Positions 14,898-24,030 of a DNA stretch of 64,000 nucleotides are shown here, piece by piece. Position 1 is the first letter of the stretch. Each line of letters begins with the position of its first letter. Below the pieces are notes generated by a model. The model was given only the letters and a program-made list of their open reading frames with translations, had not been told where the DNA came from and ran no database searches. The translations under genes were made by a program, and so were the position numbers. Source of the DNA: Nocardia huaxiensis (GTDB taxonomy: Bacteria; Actinomycetota; Actinomycetes; Mycobacteriales; Mycobacteriaceae); the NCBI RefSeq assembly GCF_013744875.1, contig NZ_CP059399.1, forward strand, positions 5,022,001 to 5,086,000, read 5' to 3'.

Positions 14898-15821
14898 TCA
14901 GGCGGTTGCCGGGAGGATGTAGCGGCGACAGAGCGCGGTCCACGCGTAGTTGCCGTGCACCCAGCGCTCGAAGCTGCGCGCGACCTTGCGCTCGGCCGGA
15001 CTCAGATCGGTCATGGCCACCAGCAGGGCGATCTCCTCGGCCTGCTGTTCGAGCAGCTGGGTGTAGAGCGCGACGATATCCTTCAGGGCGACGGACAAAC
15101 TCGTCTCATTGCGCAGCACCGTGACGAAATTCAGGGAATCGTCTTCCTTGACGACGGAGTAGAGATCGTTGACTATTGCGCACAGCACCGCGCTGGTATG
15201 GCGGACTTCGCGGAACAGCCGAATATGCGGGGAGGCGATTTCACCCCACGCGAGTTCGATCAGATCGAAGGGCGGGAATAGCCCGATACTCAAGGTGCGT
15301 AGGTATAGGTATGCCTCCGGTGACGGGACGAGATCCGTTTGGCGATAAGGCATTTCGAAAAGGCAGCCGTGGAAGAACAGTCGCATACTGGTGGCGAACC
15401 GGTCCAGCCACGCCTCACTGGCCAGCCGCGCGCACTCCGCGCGAAAATCGCTGAGCGCCAGCAGATATGGGTTGTCGTCCGGCGGAGTGCCGCCGCGCAG
15501 CACCTGTTCGCACGCGTCGAACATTTCGATCGCCGCGCTGGGATCGGCGCCCTCGCCGTATAAGTCGTCGAAAAGGAACATCCAGCCGATGAGCTTCGCG
15601 GCGAGCTCGACCACCTGGATGGGCGCGCCCGGGAGCGCGTAGGCGGCGCAACTCCAACAGCAGGTTTTCTCGAAATGCCCGCCCCCGTCTATCCCATGGC
15701 GATGAGCCCACTGCAGCACCCGTTTGCGAAGGTGGTCCATGTGGGGGCTCGGGAAGACTTGCTCATGCGGCAACAACTCGACGGCCGCCATGATTTCCTG
15801 CATCTGGATTTGTGACTTCAT
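14898..15821 (-). CDS. Class I terpene synthase
   Basis: 307 aa with every hallmark of bacterial class I terpene cyclases: the Asp-rich motif DDLYGE at 85-90 inside GWMFLFDDLYGE, the NSE triad NDLYSVVKE at 218-226, and a C-terminal RY pair at 300-301. It should ionise a prenyl diphosphate (GPP, FPP or GGPP) with Mg2+ and cyclise it. The product cannot be read from sequence. It has no adjacent P450 or prenyltransferase. An AraC regulator lies 455 bases upstream and a second, unrelated-looking terpene synthase lies beyond it on the other strand. Confidence 0.9.
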   Translation of the reverse strand: MKSQIQMQEIMAAVELLPHEQVFPSPHMDHLRKRVLQWAHRHGIDGGGHFEKTCCWSCAAYALPGAPIQVVELAAKLIGWMFLFDDLYGEGADPSAAIEMFDACEQVLRGGTPPDDNPYLLALSDFRAECARLASEAWLDRFATSMRLFFHGCLFEMPYRQTDLVPSPEAYLYLRTLSIGLFPPFDLIELAWGEIASPHIRLFREVRHTSAVLCAIVNDLYSVVKEDDSLNFVTVLRNETSLSVALKDIVALYTQLLEQQAEEIALLVAMTDLSPAERKVARSFERWVHGNYAWTALCRRYILPATA

Positions 15822-16275
15822 CGGACTTCCTCACTGGCCTTCCTGTCCTGTGCGAGAGCGTACGTACACGCGCCGCGACCAGGACTCATTTCGCGCAGGC
15901 GTGCACCGTCACCTGCGTGTGCGGCAAGTGGGGATCGAGAACGTCGATGTCATGACGCCTCCACGAATCGGCGGAATCTCTCGGTGCGTTCGAAGCGAGG
16001 TGAAGCAGCACTCAGAGCAACGCCCCGAGCTGCCGGACCACCCCTTCTGCGTCGACCGCAGAGAGATCTATTGTCCCTCAGGAACGTTCATGCGTGGAAG
16101 CAGCCGGGAGCTATCGAAGAGGTAACGACCGCTGTCCCTGTTCGCTGAGTGGCTGCCGGAGCGCGAGATTTCGCCGTGACCAGTGAAACAGCCTCGGAGG
16201 CAGTAGGATTCGGACCGTTTGCCGATGCGGTAGGGTAACGGTCGGGTCTCGCGGGAAGCCGATCATGGCTTGCGG
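15822..16275. other. Intergenic region without a supported gene
   Basis: 454 bases between the terpene synthase start and the AraC stop. I see no coding potential beyond random open frames, no repeat array and no RNA gene. It should hold the promoter of the terpene synthase (minus strand). No clear box recognised. Confidence 0.5.
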
Positions 16276-17256
16276 TCAGCGTTTTCGGGATTCGGTCGCC
16301 AGTTGGTCACGGAATTGGCCTGGGGTCTGGCCGGTTTCCTCCCGGAACGCCCGGTAGAAGTGACGATCCGTGCTGAATCCGGCCGCGGCGGCAATGGCGG
16401 CCAGGGAGCGGGCCGGGTCGGCGCGCAGCAGCCGGCGGGCATGCTCGATGCGAACACGGCGAACGATCTCGGCCGGGCCGCCGAAACCCTCGCACACCCG
16501 GAACAGGGTGCGCCGGGAGATGTGGCAGGCGCGCGCGATCTCGTCGACGGTGAGATCGGGATCGGTGGAGCGGCTGCGGATGTAAGCGAACACCTGGCGG
16601 CGGGTATACGCCGAGTCCGAGGGGGCCGGGGTGGTGTTGCCGGCGGCCAGCAGCAGACCCGAGGCCATCATGGCGGCCGAATCCGTGCCGAAGACGGTAA
16701 TGGCCCGATCGACTTCCTCCGGCGGCAGGGCGGCCAGCCCGCGGAAGAAATCGGCGACAATGCCGACCGCGCCGGTGGTGGGAACCGCTGTGGCAATGGG
16801 CAATCGGTCCCTATTCAAACCGCAGTGATCCAGGATCAATTGCAGCGGTGCGCGAACCAGCGTGGAGACGCAATTGTCGGTGGTGTGGCTCTCGAGCGGC
16901 CGGCCGCTGTCGAAGAATGAGATGGTGCCGGGCGTGCATGCGGCGGTGCGGCCGTCCTGCTCGGTCCAATTCGTGCCCTCCGCAACGATATTCACCAGCA
17001 GGAATTCGCCGGTGGATCGTTCGACCATGCGCTGGGTGCGTAGTGCGCGCTGCGCGCTGGCCTGCATGTGGGAGACGGCGAAACCGTCGAATTGTGTTGT
17101 GGTGACCCGGCCGTACCAGTGGTTGTGGTGCAGCGGCTGGATCAGTGAGGGCGCGACGGCATCCGACATCAGCCCCTCCCACTGTTCGAAGGCCTGGCGC
17201 GGCGTAACGGTCGAGGAGGAAGAGATCTCGACGGTGCCGTAATTGGCATTCTGCAC
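16276..17256 (-). CDS. AraC-family transcriptional regulator
   Basis: 326 aa. The N-terminal 200 residues form a cupin-like sensing domain of the AraC-binding-2 type (GRVTTTQFDGFAVSHM, GTISFFDSGRPL). The C-terminal 100 residues hold the two HTH motifs: LTVDEIARACHISRRTLFRV and SLAAIAAAAGFSTDRHFYRA, closing with FREETGQTPGQFR. It probably binds a small molecule and activates nearby genes. Lying between two terpene synthase genes makes it a candidate regulator of one or both, but this is position only. Confidence 0.9.
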   Translation of the reverse strand: MQNANYGTVEISSSSTVTPRQAFEQWEGLMSDAVAPSLIQPLHHNHWYGRVTTTQFDGFAVSHMQASAQRALRTQRMVERSTGEFLLVNIVAEGTNWTEQDGRTAACTPGTISFFDSGRPLESHTTDNCVSTLVRAPLQLILDHCGLNRDRLPIATAVPTTGAVGIVADFFRGLAALPPEEVDRAITVFGTDSAAMMASGLLLAAGNTTPAPSDSAYTRRQVFAYIRSRSTDPDLTVDEIARACHISRRTLFRVCEGFGGPAEIVRRVRIEHARRLLRADPARSLAAIAAAAGFSTDRHFYRAFREETGQTPGQFRDQLATESRKR

Positions 17257-17568
17257 GCCGCAATCCTCTCATCGATCAATCGCCGAGCAATCGGATTTCG
17301 GGCGACCTCCGGCGTGAAATCCCGAGCTGGACCGATTCAGTCGATTCGCCGGAGTCAAAGGCGGTGCGGCGCAGCGGACCCCGGCCGCGGTGCGGCCGGG
17401 GCCGGGGCCTCGCCCACCGTCATCGAGACCCGTTGGTACTCAGCTGGATTGCAGATGTGATCGTGCACACCGCAGATGGCGAATCGCAGACGGACGTCCC
17501 ATATGCCCGTTACGCTGAGTTGATTCTCACTGGCGGCCCGGCCGCCGCCGGCCATGGAGCAGCAGCTC
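17257..17568. other. Divergent intergenic region
   Basis: About 310 bases between the AraC gene (minus) and the second terpene synthase (plus). It should hold both promoters. I see no gene, array or convincing operator. Confidence 0.45.
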
Positions 17569-18591
17569 ATGAATGAACACGAACTGCGACAGCTGGAGAT
17601 CCCCCTCCCGTTCGCCCCCCAGCGCCATCCGATGAGCGATGCCGCCCAACACCGCGCTGGCGTGTGGGCGCGCCGCCACGGACTGCTCGAAACCGACACC
17701 GACGCAGCGCGATTCGATGCGCTGGGCTATGGTCGTTTCGCCGCCCACTGGTGCCCCACCGCCAACTTCTCCGACCTGGTCCTCATGGCCGAATGGATCA
17801 CCCTCTTCTTCTTTTTCGACGATCTGCAGGATCAGGCCATCGCCACCGGCAACGGGGGCGAGTATGACGATCTGCGCCACGACGCCACCCGGATCATCCG
17901 CGGCCGCGCGGCCGCGCCGACCGATCACCCCGTCCTGACGGCGCTTTCGGAACTGTGCGTACGCACCTCTGCGCGCAACTCCGCGGCGTGGGCCCGCCGA
18001 TTCGCCCTCGACCTCGAGATCTGGTTGCTGGGCCACGCCCGCGAGAACGCCTTCCGCCGCGCCGCCCGCACCCCCGGCCCCGACGAATACCCGCGCCTGC
18101 GCCGCGACGCCTGCACCGTCCTGCCCACCGTCGACCTGGCCGAAATCATCGAGCACACCGAGATTCCCGACGCCCTCTACTTCGGCCCCAGCTACCAGCA
18201 GATCATCGCCACCACCGCCGACATCATGTGCTGGATCAACGACCTGCACTCCCTGGCCCGCGAACTCGACGCCGAAGACCCCATCAACATGGTCACCGTC
18301 CTGCGTCACCACCGCGCCCTCACCCTCGCCGAAGCCGTCGACGAAGTCCGCCACGCCATCGACGCCCGCATCCGCGACCACCAATCCGCCATCACCACCC
18401 TCACCACCGAAATGGACGCCCTCCACCTCTCCGCCCACACCCGCCACGGCATCCTCCGCTGCGTCCGCGACTGCGGCTCCGCGATCGCCGGCATGGAATC
18501 CTGGGACCGCACGGACACAGTCCGTTTCGCGGCGGATCACAGCTACCCCGTACCCTCGAAATCCCAACCGGTATCAGGGCATTCGACGTGA
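17569..18591 (+). CDS. Class I terpene synthase (second)
   Basis: 340 aa from the ATG at 17569, which has GGAG nine bases upstream; an ATG five codons earlier is possible. The Asp-rich motif is DDLQD (84-88) in TLFFFFDDLQDQ, and the NSE motif is NDLHSLARE (224-232). The C-terminus has GMESWDRTD and ends without an obvious RY pair, though Arg-Phe and Ser-Tyr pairs are present. The overall length and motif spacing fit a bacterial sesquiterpene or similar cyclase. The stop overlaps a possible downstream ORF by four bases (GTGA). It shares little beyond motifs with the synthase at 14898-15821, so the two probably make different products. Confidence 0.88.
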   Translation: MNEHELRQLEIPLPFAPQRHPMSDAAQHRAGVWARRHGLLETDTDAARFDALGYGRFAAHWCPTANFSDLVLMAEWITLFFFFDDLQDQAIATGNGGEYDDLRHDATRIIRGRAAAPTDHPVLTALSELCVRTSARNSAAWARRFALDLEIWLLGHARENAFRRAARTPGPDEYPRLRRDACTVLPTVDLAEIIEHTEIPDALYFGPSYQQIIATTADIMCWINDLHSLARELDAEDPINMVTVLRHHRALTLAEAVDEVRHAIDARIRDHQSAITTLTTEMDALHLSAHTRHGILRCVRDCGSAIAGMESWDRTDTVRFAADHSYPVPSKSQPVSGHST

Positions 18592-18833
18592 CGAACACGA
18601 TGGCCCCCGGGTTTCGCCACGAGGATCAGATTCGGGAGCTGGCCGGGCTCGGCATCGCCGCCTCGGTGTTCAGCCGTCACATCTATGTCTGGGGTGACCG
18701 GCACCGAGAGATTTTCCTGGGCCCGGAGCGCGCCGCCCGCCTACACCAGCGAGGCCGCCGCGGCAGCGATCTGTCCGGCATCCGCTGTGAACAGACCTGG
18801 GTCGGTGGCGTGCGGCGGTGGCAGTCCGGCTAG
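18588..18833 (+). CDS. Possible small ORF coupled to the terpene synthase
   Basis: An 81-codon frame starts with a GTG inside a GTGA overlap with the terpene synthase stop. It contains APGFRHEDQIRELAGLG, then SVFSRHIYVWGDRHREIF, which looks protein-like, while the last third is basic and Gly-rich. No family recognised. The four-base overlap is typical of coupled genes. It may be a real small protein, a remnant of a larger gene, or noise. It overlaps the end of the convergent flavin-reductase gene by four bases. Confidence 0.35.
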   Translation: MTNTMAPGFRHEDQIRELAGLGIAASVFSRHIYVWGDRHREIFLGPERAARLHQRGRRGSDLSGIRCEQTWVGGVRRWQSG

Positions 18834-19330
18834 CCCGCCGGTTGGCCCGGTTCCAGGTCTGCGACGCCGTCGAAGCGGAGGGGGTGGGAGAGGTCGGTGG
18901 GGGCGCCGGCGGCGGTGGGGGCGAGGACGAAGCCGACGTGGTCGCCGAAGTCGGTGCGCTGGACCACCTCGCCGGTGAACCAGGCCGCGGCGCCGTGCAG
19001 GATCGGTAGGCCGTGGGCGCCCGGGTGCCAGTCGCAGTGCTCGAATTTGTCCAGGTCCGTGCCGGTTTCGGAGCCGAAGAGCTGGGCGAGGGGCAGGCCG
19101 TCCTGGTCGAGAAGGTGGACTGCGAGGTGGGTGGCCGCGGCGGCGACGGTGAAGGTGTAGTTGTTGGTGGACAGGCCCACCAGGAAGCGGCGGGGTTCGA
19201 TGCTGACCTGGGCCGCGAAGCCGACCAGGCAGCCGGCGCGCTGGTCGCCCGCGACCGCGGTCACGATCCACACCGGGGCGTCGGCACGAGCGACGATCGT
19301 GTCGAATGCGCGGAGCAGATCCTCGGCCAT
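18830..19330 (-). CDS. Flavin reductase-like domain protein
   Basis: 166 aa with a single FMN-binding split-barrel domain. WIVTAVAGDQRAGCLVGFAA followed by VSIEPRRFLVGLS is the signature start of the flavin-reductase-like fold, and the Asn/Thr-rich NNYTF and HLLDQD elements follow. Such proteins reduce FMN/FAD with NAD(P)H or act as small flavin-dependent oxidoreductases, often supplying reduced flavin to a monooxygenase. No monooxygenase lies beside it. It is separated by about ten bases from the upstream gene on the same strand and probably shares its transcript. Confidence 0.85.
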   Translation of the reverse strand: MAEDLLRAFDTIVARADAPVWIVTAVAGDQRAGCLVGFAAQVSIEPRRFLVGLSTNNYTFTVAAAATHLAVHLLDQDGLPLAQLFGSETGTDLDKFEHCDWHPGAHGLPILHGAAAWFTGEVVQRTDFGDHVGFVLAPTAAGAPTDLSHPLRFDGVADLEPGQPAG

Positions 19331-19340
19331 GGCAGTGAGA

Positions 19341-20504
19341 TTACTGGTCGAGGGCTATGCGGTCCTGTTCGGCCAGGATGGTGACGGCGTGTGCGGCCTC
19401 GGTGCGGGTGACATAGCGGCCGCGTGCGTCGGCGGCCTCGGGATCAGGCGTTTCCAGCCACAGCAGCGGGTCGCCGCCGGCCGGATCGGTGCGCCAGATC
19501 ATGTGCAGGCAGCCGCCCGAGCGGCCTTCGAACACCACGAAATGGCCGGGGACGGCATCCATTTCGTGCACCCACAGCAGCGCGGAATCCAGTGTGTGCG
19601 GCCAGGATCGGTCGTCGGCGCGATAGCGGTTGCGGAGCCGGAGTTCGAGCATGGGGGTGGCGGGGCGGAGGGCGGCCTCGGCCAGGTCGGCGGGGTCGAA
19701 TCGGCCGGTGTGGAAGAGCGGGCCGAACAACGCCCATCCGGCGTCGCGGGGGATGTCGACCGGGTGGACCCGCTCGTCGCCGGGGAGCCGCAGGGTGCCG
19801 ATCACTCGATCGAACCGGCGGCGCAGCCGGAACCGCTGGCCGAAGACGCCCTCCACGGTGATCTCCTGCGGGCCGTGCAGCGCCTCCGGCAGATCCCGGT
19901 CGAACACGTCCTGCGCGATGGTCGACGCGGGCCTGGTCATATTCCTGGCTCTGCGATTGGCCCGGTAGCGGCCGCCGGGACTGTCGTCGACCCGCTGCAC
20001 CCGCGCCGCCGGCACCGGCAAGCGATCCCAGTCGCGGTGGTCGAGGCCCAGGACCTTGCCGAAGACCCGGCCGCGGGCCCGGCCCTCGATATCGTCGCCG
20101 TCGGCCAGTTCGGAGCTGTGCACCGGCACCACCTGGAGCGCGCAGTCGGCGAATTCCGGTCTGGTGGCGAAGAATCCGGTGTGGCCGGGGCCGAACAACG
20201 CCGCGCGGTCCAACCGCACGCCCGCTACCCCGAGCGGCCGAAGGTGCACGCCCGCACCGAGATCCGGCATATCCATCAGCTCGTCCACGGCTTCGAGCAG
20301 GGCCGCCGCGATATCCTCCCGGTAGCCGGATCGCGCGAGCATGGCCAGCACCCGGCCATGGCGAATGTGATAGACGACCGTCGTCGTCTCACGAAGAGTG
20401 AAGGTTTCGATCCACACCTCGTGCCGCCCGATCCGGCCCGGGGCGAAGGGCACATTCGGGCGGTCACGCTGGATGAGCTCGGCGAGAGCGGGGGACTGAG
20501 CCAT
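19341..20504 (-). CDS. Hypothetical protein (387 aa)
   Basis: A soluble protein with no signal peptide or membrane segment. It looks like two alpha/beta parts. The N-terminal half contains HEVWIETFTLRETTTVVYHI and a helical AALLEAVDELMDMPD. The C-terminal third ends with HEMDAVPGHFVVFEGRSGG and HMIWRTDPAGGDPLLWLETP, a beta-rich tail. I do not recognise a family. The stop is about ten bases from the flavin reductase start, which suggests a two-gene operon. Confidence 0.75.
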   Translation of the reverse strand: MAQSPALAELIQRDRPNVPFAPGRIGRHEVWIETFTLRETTTVVYHIRHGRVLAMLARSGYREDIAAALLEAVDELMDMPDLGAGVHLRPLGVAGVRLDRAALFGPGHTGFFATRPEFADCALQVVPVHSSELADGDDIEGRARGRVFGKVLGLDHRDWDRLPVPAARVQRVDDSPGGRYRANRRARNMTRPASTIAQDVFDRDLPEALHGPQEITVEGVFGQRFRLRRRFDRVIGTLRLPGDERVHPVDIPRDAGWALFGPLFHTGRFDPADLAEAALRPATPMLELRLRNRYRADDRSWPHTLDSALLWVHEMDAVPGHFVVFEGRSGGCLHMIWRTDPAGGDPLLWLETPDPEAADARGRYVTRTEAAHAVTILAEQDRIALDQ

Positions 20505-20529
20505 GGGGCCGACAGTAGCGCCGGCAATG

Positions 20530-21447
20530 TCAGCCGGTGTAGGTGCGGTAGCGGAGATTGGCCTGTGCGCGGCCGAGCAGTCCGGCGGTGTGCATGACCC
20601 ACAGGCCGACCGGAACCTGCTTGCGGGTCAAGGGATTCAGGGGATTGCAGGCGATGGCGATGAGCAGTGAGCTCAGCGCGGCGGCCGCCGGGATGCGCGG
20701 GCAACCAGCGGCCCGATGCTTGATGCAGGTGCGAGCGAATCCGTAACCGTAGCCACGGGATTGACGCCACGCGGCACGGAAATTGCCGCGCAGGCGGTAG
20801 GCGATCAGGGCGTCGGGCGCGTGTGCGAAGGACATGCCCGCCAATTGCAGCCGCCAGCTGATGTCCACATCGTCGCCGACGGTCAGGTCCTCGTCGTAAC
20901 CGCCGAGCTTCTCGAAGGCGGAGCGCCAGAAAGCGGTGTTATTGCCATTGGCGAACGGAAGCCAGTGTGTGCGAAAGCCTTCCGCGGCAGTCGGCACCGG
21001 CCGCCAGATCGGGGCGGTGCGATCGTTGAGCGAGTCGGATTCGATGGCCCCGCCCACGGCGTCGACCTCGGCGGCCACCTCGACCAGCGCGCTGAGCCAG
21101 TGCTCGTACACCCGATCGTCCTGGTCGACGAAGACCAGGAAGTCGCCGTCGGCGATCGCCGCCCCCCGATTGCGGGCATATGGCGCACCCTGTTTCGCGG
21201 AACTGTCGAGGTAGCGAAGCCGCAGTTCAGCCCGCTGCGGATGATTCGAGATATGCTCGGCCAGACCGTCTCCGGACCCGTTGTCGCTGACGATCACCTC
21301 GAACGCGCCGGAATAGTCCTGCCGCGCCAGCCCATCCAGCTGCACATCGAGATCCGGCAGCCCGTTGTAGACCGGAATGATGATGGAAACCAGCTCGGGC
21401 ACACGCTGCGCCGAGGTCGGATCGGTCATGGAGGAGCCCCCGCTCAT
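20530..21447 (-). CDS. Glycosyltransferase family 2
   Basis: 305 aa with a GT-A fold. The nucleotide-binding start is LVSIIIPVYNGLPDL, followed by VIVSDNGSGDG, the acceptor-loop ARNRGAAIADGDFLVFVDQDD with its metal-binding DQDD, and later GGYDEDLTVGDDVDISWRL with the putative catalytic Asp. It should transfer a sugar from a nucleotide donor on the cytoplasmic side, probably for a polysaccharide or glycolipid. The last 60 residues contain a weakly hydrophobic segment that may associate with the membrane. The acceptor cannot be predicted. The start could also be the ATG six codons downstream. Confidence 0.88.
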   Translation of the reverse strand: MSGGSSMTDPTSAQRVPELVSIIIPVYNGLPDLDVQLDGLARQDYSGAFEVIVSDNGSGDGLAEHISNHPQRAELRLRYLDSSAKQGAPYARNRGAAIADGDFLVFVDQDDRVYEHWLSALVEVAAEVDAVGGAIESDSLNDRTAPIWRPVPTAAEGFRTHWLPFANGNNTAFWRSAFEKLGGYDEDLTVGDDVDISWRLQLAGMSFAHAPDALIAYRLRGNFRAAWRQSRGYGYGFARTCIKHRAAGCPRIPAAAALSSLLIAIACNPLNPLTRKQVPVGLWVMHTAGLLGRAQANLRYRTYTG

Positions 21448-21546
21448 CTGGGAAACGCTTGTCGCGGAGCGCTTCCCGACCCCTCGGTGCGGCGCTCACC
21501 GGCAGCACAGTACCCCGGATGAGGGCAGACCGCAGAGTACGAGCGC

Positions 21547-21897
21547 TCAAGCCGCCAGGGTGGCGGACAACCAGCCGAGCGCGGCATACGGTTCGGGCAC
21601 ATCCACCACGAGCCGGGTGTAATCGCCACCGGACAAATCGATCTGGATCGCGTGCTCGTCGAACCGGGTGTCCCAGAACTCCTTACGCCCCTTGCCCCGG
21701 AACACGCCCGCGGCGATCACACCCGGGAAGAATGTGCCCGGCGCGCGCACCCACGGTGGCCGCAGATCCACCGGCGCGATCGAAACCCGGCGGACGTCGC
21801 GGAGGTCGAAGGTCACCTGCTCGCGCAGCGCGAGCACCCGATGCGCACCGCTCACATGCACCGTCACCGTCGTTCCCGTGACCTCGAACTCGACCAT
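21547..21897 (-). CDS. Small hypothetical protein (PH-like fold possible)
   Basis: 116 aa from MVEFEVTGTTVTVHVSGAHR. It is almost entirely beta-strand in pattern, with REQVTFDLRDVRRVSIAP and AAGVFRGKGRKEFWDTR, and ends in one helix. This resembles small actinobacterial proteins with a bacterial PH-like barrel, but the match is not firm. No signal peptide. It is an isolated minus-strand gene. Confidence 0.6.
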   Translation of the reverse strand: MVEFEVTGTTVTVHVSGAHRVLALREQVTFDLRDVRRVSIAPVDLRPPWVRAPGTFFPGVIAAGVFRGKGRKEFWDTRFDEHAIQIDLSGGDYTRLVVDVPEPYAALGWLSATLAA

Positions 21898-21992
21898 TCC
21901 GCACCTCACGCTCGCCTCGTCACCCCCGTCCCCTCCCACCCTGCCGCGCGGATCTGGCCGCAGCCTGAGGGATTCCTGGGGGTTCTCTTAAG

Positions 21993-22508
21993 TCACGGCC
22001 GGCGGCGCAGCAGCACGCCGCGAATGAAGGCGGCCTGCCCGGAATGCTGGATATCGTCGTCGGCCACGCTGATCAGGCGCACGCCCAGGCTGACCGGCGG
22101 ATCCCAGCGGGTGTCCACGATCCGGGGCAGATCGGCATCGGTCAGGCCGGAGACATAGGCGATGGTCTGCGCGTGCACCGCGTCGTAGTAGCCGAGCAGG
22201 AGTTCGGCGGAGGCGTCCGCGAGCTGGGCGACGTCATCGGGAGTCTGGGCGTATCCGGTGGCGGCCTCGTCGAAGGGCAGATCGAAACGTTTGGACCAGC
22301 CCGCCGCGGTCCATACTTGGGGGAGGTCGGCCACGTCGGCGATGTGGTCGTCCTGCACCCGGGTCAGATGCCAGATGAGCCAGGCGATGGAATTGGCCTC
22401 GGGGTCGAGGCGGGCGGCCAGTTCATTCTGTGCGAGGCCCTCGACGGCGCCGTGCACATTCTGGCGCACTCGGTCGAAGGCGTCGATCAGCAGGTCTGCA
22501 CTCGTCAT
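21993..22508 (-). CDS. DinB-superfamily (DUF664-like) protein
   Basis: 171 aa from MTSADLLIDAFDRVRQN; the longer frame upstream lacks domain character. The four-helix DinB pattern is clear: ANSIAWLIWHLTRVQDDHIA with a metal-ligand His, and later SVADDDIQHSGQAAFIRGVL with a second His. These proteins are metal-dependent transferases that often use a thiol cofactor (mycothiol or bacillithiol). Substrate unknown. It is divergent from the glycosyltransferase operon. Confidence 0.8.
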   Translation of the reverse strand: MTSADLLIDAFDRVRQNVHGAVEGLAQNELAARLDPEANSIAWLIWHLTRVQDDHIADVADLPQVWTAAGWSKRFDLPFDEAATGYAQTPDDVAQLADASAELLLGYYDAVHAQTIAYVSGLTDADLPRIVDTRWDPPVSLGVRLISVADDDIQHSGQAAFIRGVLLRRRP

Positions 22509-22674
22509 GACGTGCTGGAACCGGTAGTGCGAGTGCGGTATTCCCGTGCGGCGGATTCCCGCGCACGAGGCATGTCGGGCCAGGTTCGGCTGCTTGCCGG
22601 TGCGTTGCTGGTTTAGAGTGCGCAACAGCTTCACGAAGAGAACGAGCGTGCACAGACCCGAATGGATGTGATGC

Positions 22675-24030
22675 GTGATCGGTGAAATTCTGCGTGTGAG
22701 GACGACTTCGACCGACGGCGAGCCCGCGCGCGCGAGCGGGGACGCCGGAAAGTCCGAGGTGAGCACCACCGTGCTGACCGCATTCGGCATCGCGGCGGTG
22801 GTGGTGGTGATCTGGCATATCTACGCGCTGCCGATCGGAAATCCCTACTACGGGTTGTTCAACTGCAATCTGGACCTCGCGGTGTACCGCGCCGGGGGCG
22901 AAGCGCTGCTGCATCGGTCGGGGCTGTACGACGGCCCGGTCATCTGGGAAATGGAATTCACCTATACACCGTTCGCCGCAATGGTTTTCGCGCCGCTGGC
23001 CCTGGTGTCACGGGCGACGGCCAATATTCTCTGGTGGTCGGCCACCTTCGCCGCGCTCGTCGCGATCATCGCATTGAGCCTGCGGAATCTCGGCTATGCC
23101 ATGACCCGGAAGACGCTGCTGTTCAGTGTGTTCTTCGCACTGGTGACGACCGCCTTCGAGCCCGTGCGCACAACGATTTGGCTCGGGCAGATCAATGTCT
23201 TCCTGGTGCTGCTGGTGGTGTGGGATCTGACCCGTCGCAGTTCACGCCTCCGGGGTGTCGGCGTGGGCCTGGCGGCCGGAATCAAACTCACGCCCGCGTT
23301 CTTTCTCGCCTATCTGGCGCTCACCCGGCAGTGGCGAACCTGTGCGACCGCGACGGCGATGCTGGCCACCACCATCCTGCTGGGATTTCTCGTCGTTCCC
23401 GGCGATGCCCTGAGTTACTGGGGGCAGCAGATCACCAGCGCCGGGCGGGTCGGCCCCGTCGACTCGGCGGGAAATCAGTCGCTCAATGGTTTTCTCGCGC
23501 AAATGATGCGGTTCTACGAAGCCACCGGCTATTTGCGGGTCGAGCACGGCATGCTCATGTATCTGCCGCCCACGTGGATGTGGCTGGCGCTGGCCGTCCC
23601 GGTGGCGATACTCGGGCTGGCCGCGGCGCGAGTGGCGCACCGGCGTGGTCAGGAACTGCTGGCGATCTCCGTCACCGGAATGACTTCGGCTGCGGTGTCA
23701 CCGTTTTCGTGGGGGCATCACTGGGTGTGGTTCCTGCCGCTGCTGGTCGTGGTGTTCCACCACGTGCGCACCTCCACGGCCGCGCCGCTGTACCGATACC
23801 TGCCGATCGCGGTGATCGTGCCGTTCTTCTGCTGGTGGTGGAACTATCCGGAGGAGGCGCCGTTCGCCGAATCGGCGTATCCGATCGGTATCGGATTGTT
23901 CATGCTGCCGCGCAATATCCCCGCCTGGTGGTCGCATCTCGCGGTCCCGGTTTATGCGAGCTGTTATCTGCTCGCCTTGTTCGCCACGGTGGCCGTGATT
24001 CTCACGCGGGAAAGCGCGCGCCGATGGTGA
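22675..24030 (+). CDS. GT87-type polyprenol-dependent glycosyltransferase (first of a tandem pair)
   Basis: 451 aa, an integral membrane GT-C enzyme with about ten helices. The N-terminal loop PYYGLFNCNLDLAVYRAGGE contains the conserved Asp expected in the catalytic loop. TYTPFAAMVFAPLA, TTIWLGQINVFLVLLV and GIKLTPAFFLAYLALTRQW are the family's landmarks, as in mycobacterial alpha-1,2-mannosyltransferases of DUF2029/GT87. It should use polyprenyl-phosphate-mannose or -arabinose outside the membrane to build lipoglycan or arabinogalactan. Its stop overlaps the next gene's start by seven bases. A GTG 28 codons in, with better SD spacing, is an alternative start. Confidence 0.87.
   Translation: MIGEILRVRTTSTDGEPARASGDAGKSEVSTTVLTAFGIAAVVVVIWHIYALPIGNPYYGLFNCNLDLAVYRAGGEALLHRSGLYDGPVIWEMEFTYTPFAAMVFAPLALVSRATANILWWSATFAALVAIIALSLRNLGYAMTRKTLLFSVFFALVTTAFEPVRTTIWLGQINVFLVLLVVWDLTRRSSRLRGVGVGLAAGIKLTPAFFLAYLALTRQWRTCATATAMLATTILLGFLVVPGDALSYWGQQITSAGRVGPVDSAGNQSLNGFLAQMMRFYEATGYLRVEHGMLMYLPPTWMWLALAVPVAILGLAAARVAHRRGQELLAISVTGMTSAAVSPFSWGHHWVWFLPLLVVVFHHVRTSTAAPLYRYLPIAVIVPFFCWWWNYPEEAPFAESAYPIGIGLFMLPRNIPAWWSHLAVPVYASCYLLALFATVAVILTRESARRW

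Noticed and set aside
16126..16275. A short gene ahead of the AraC stop
   Set aside because: Only random open frames, with no domain or start signal.
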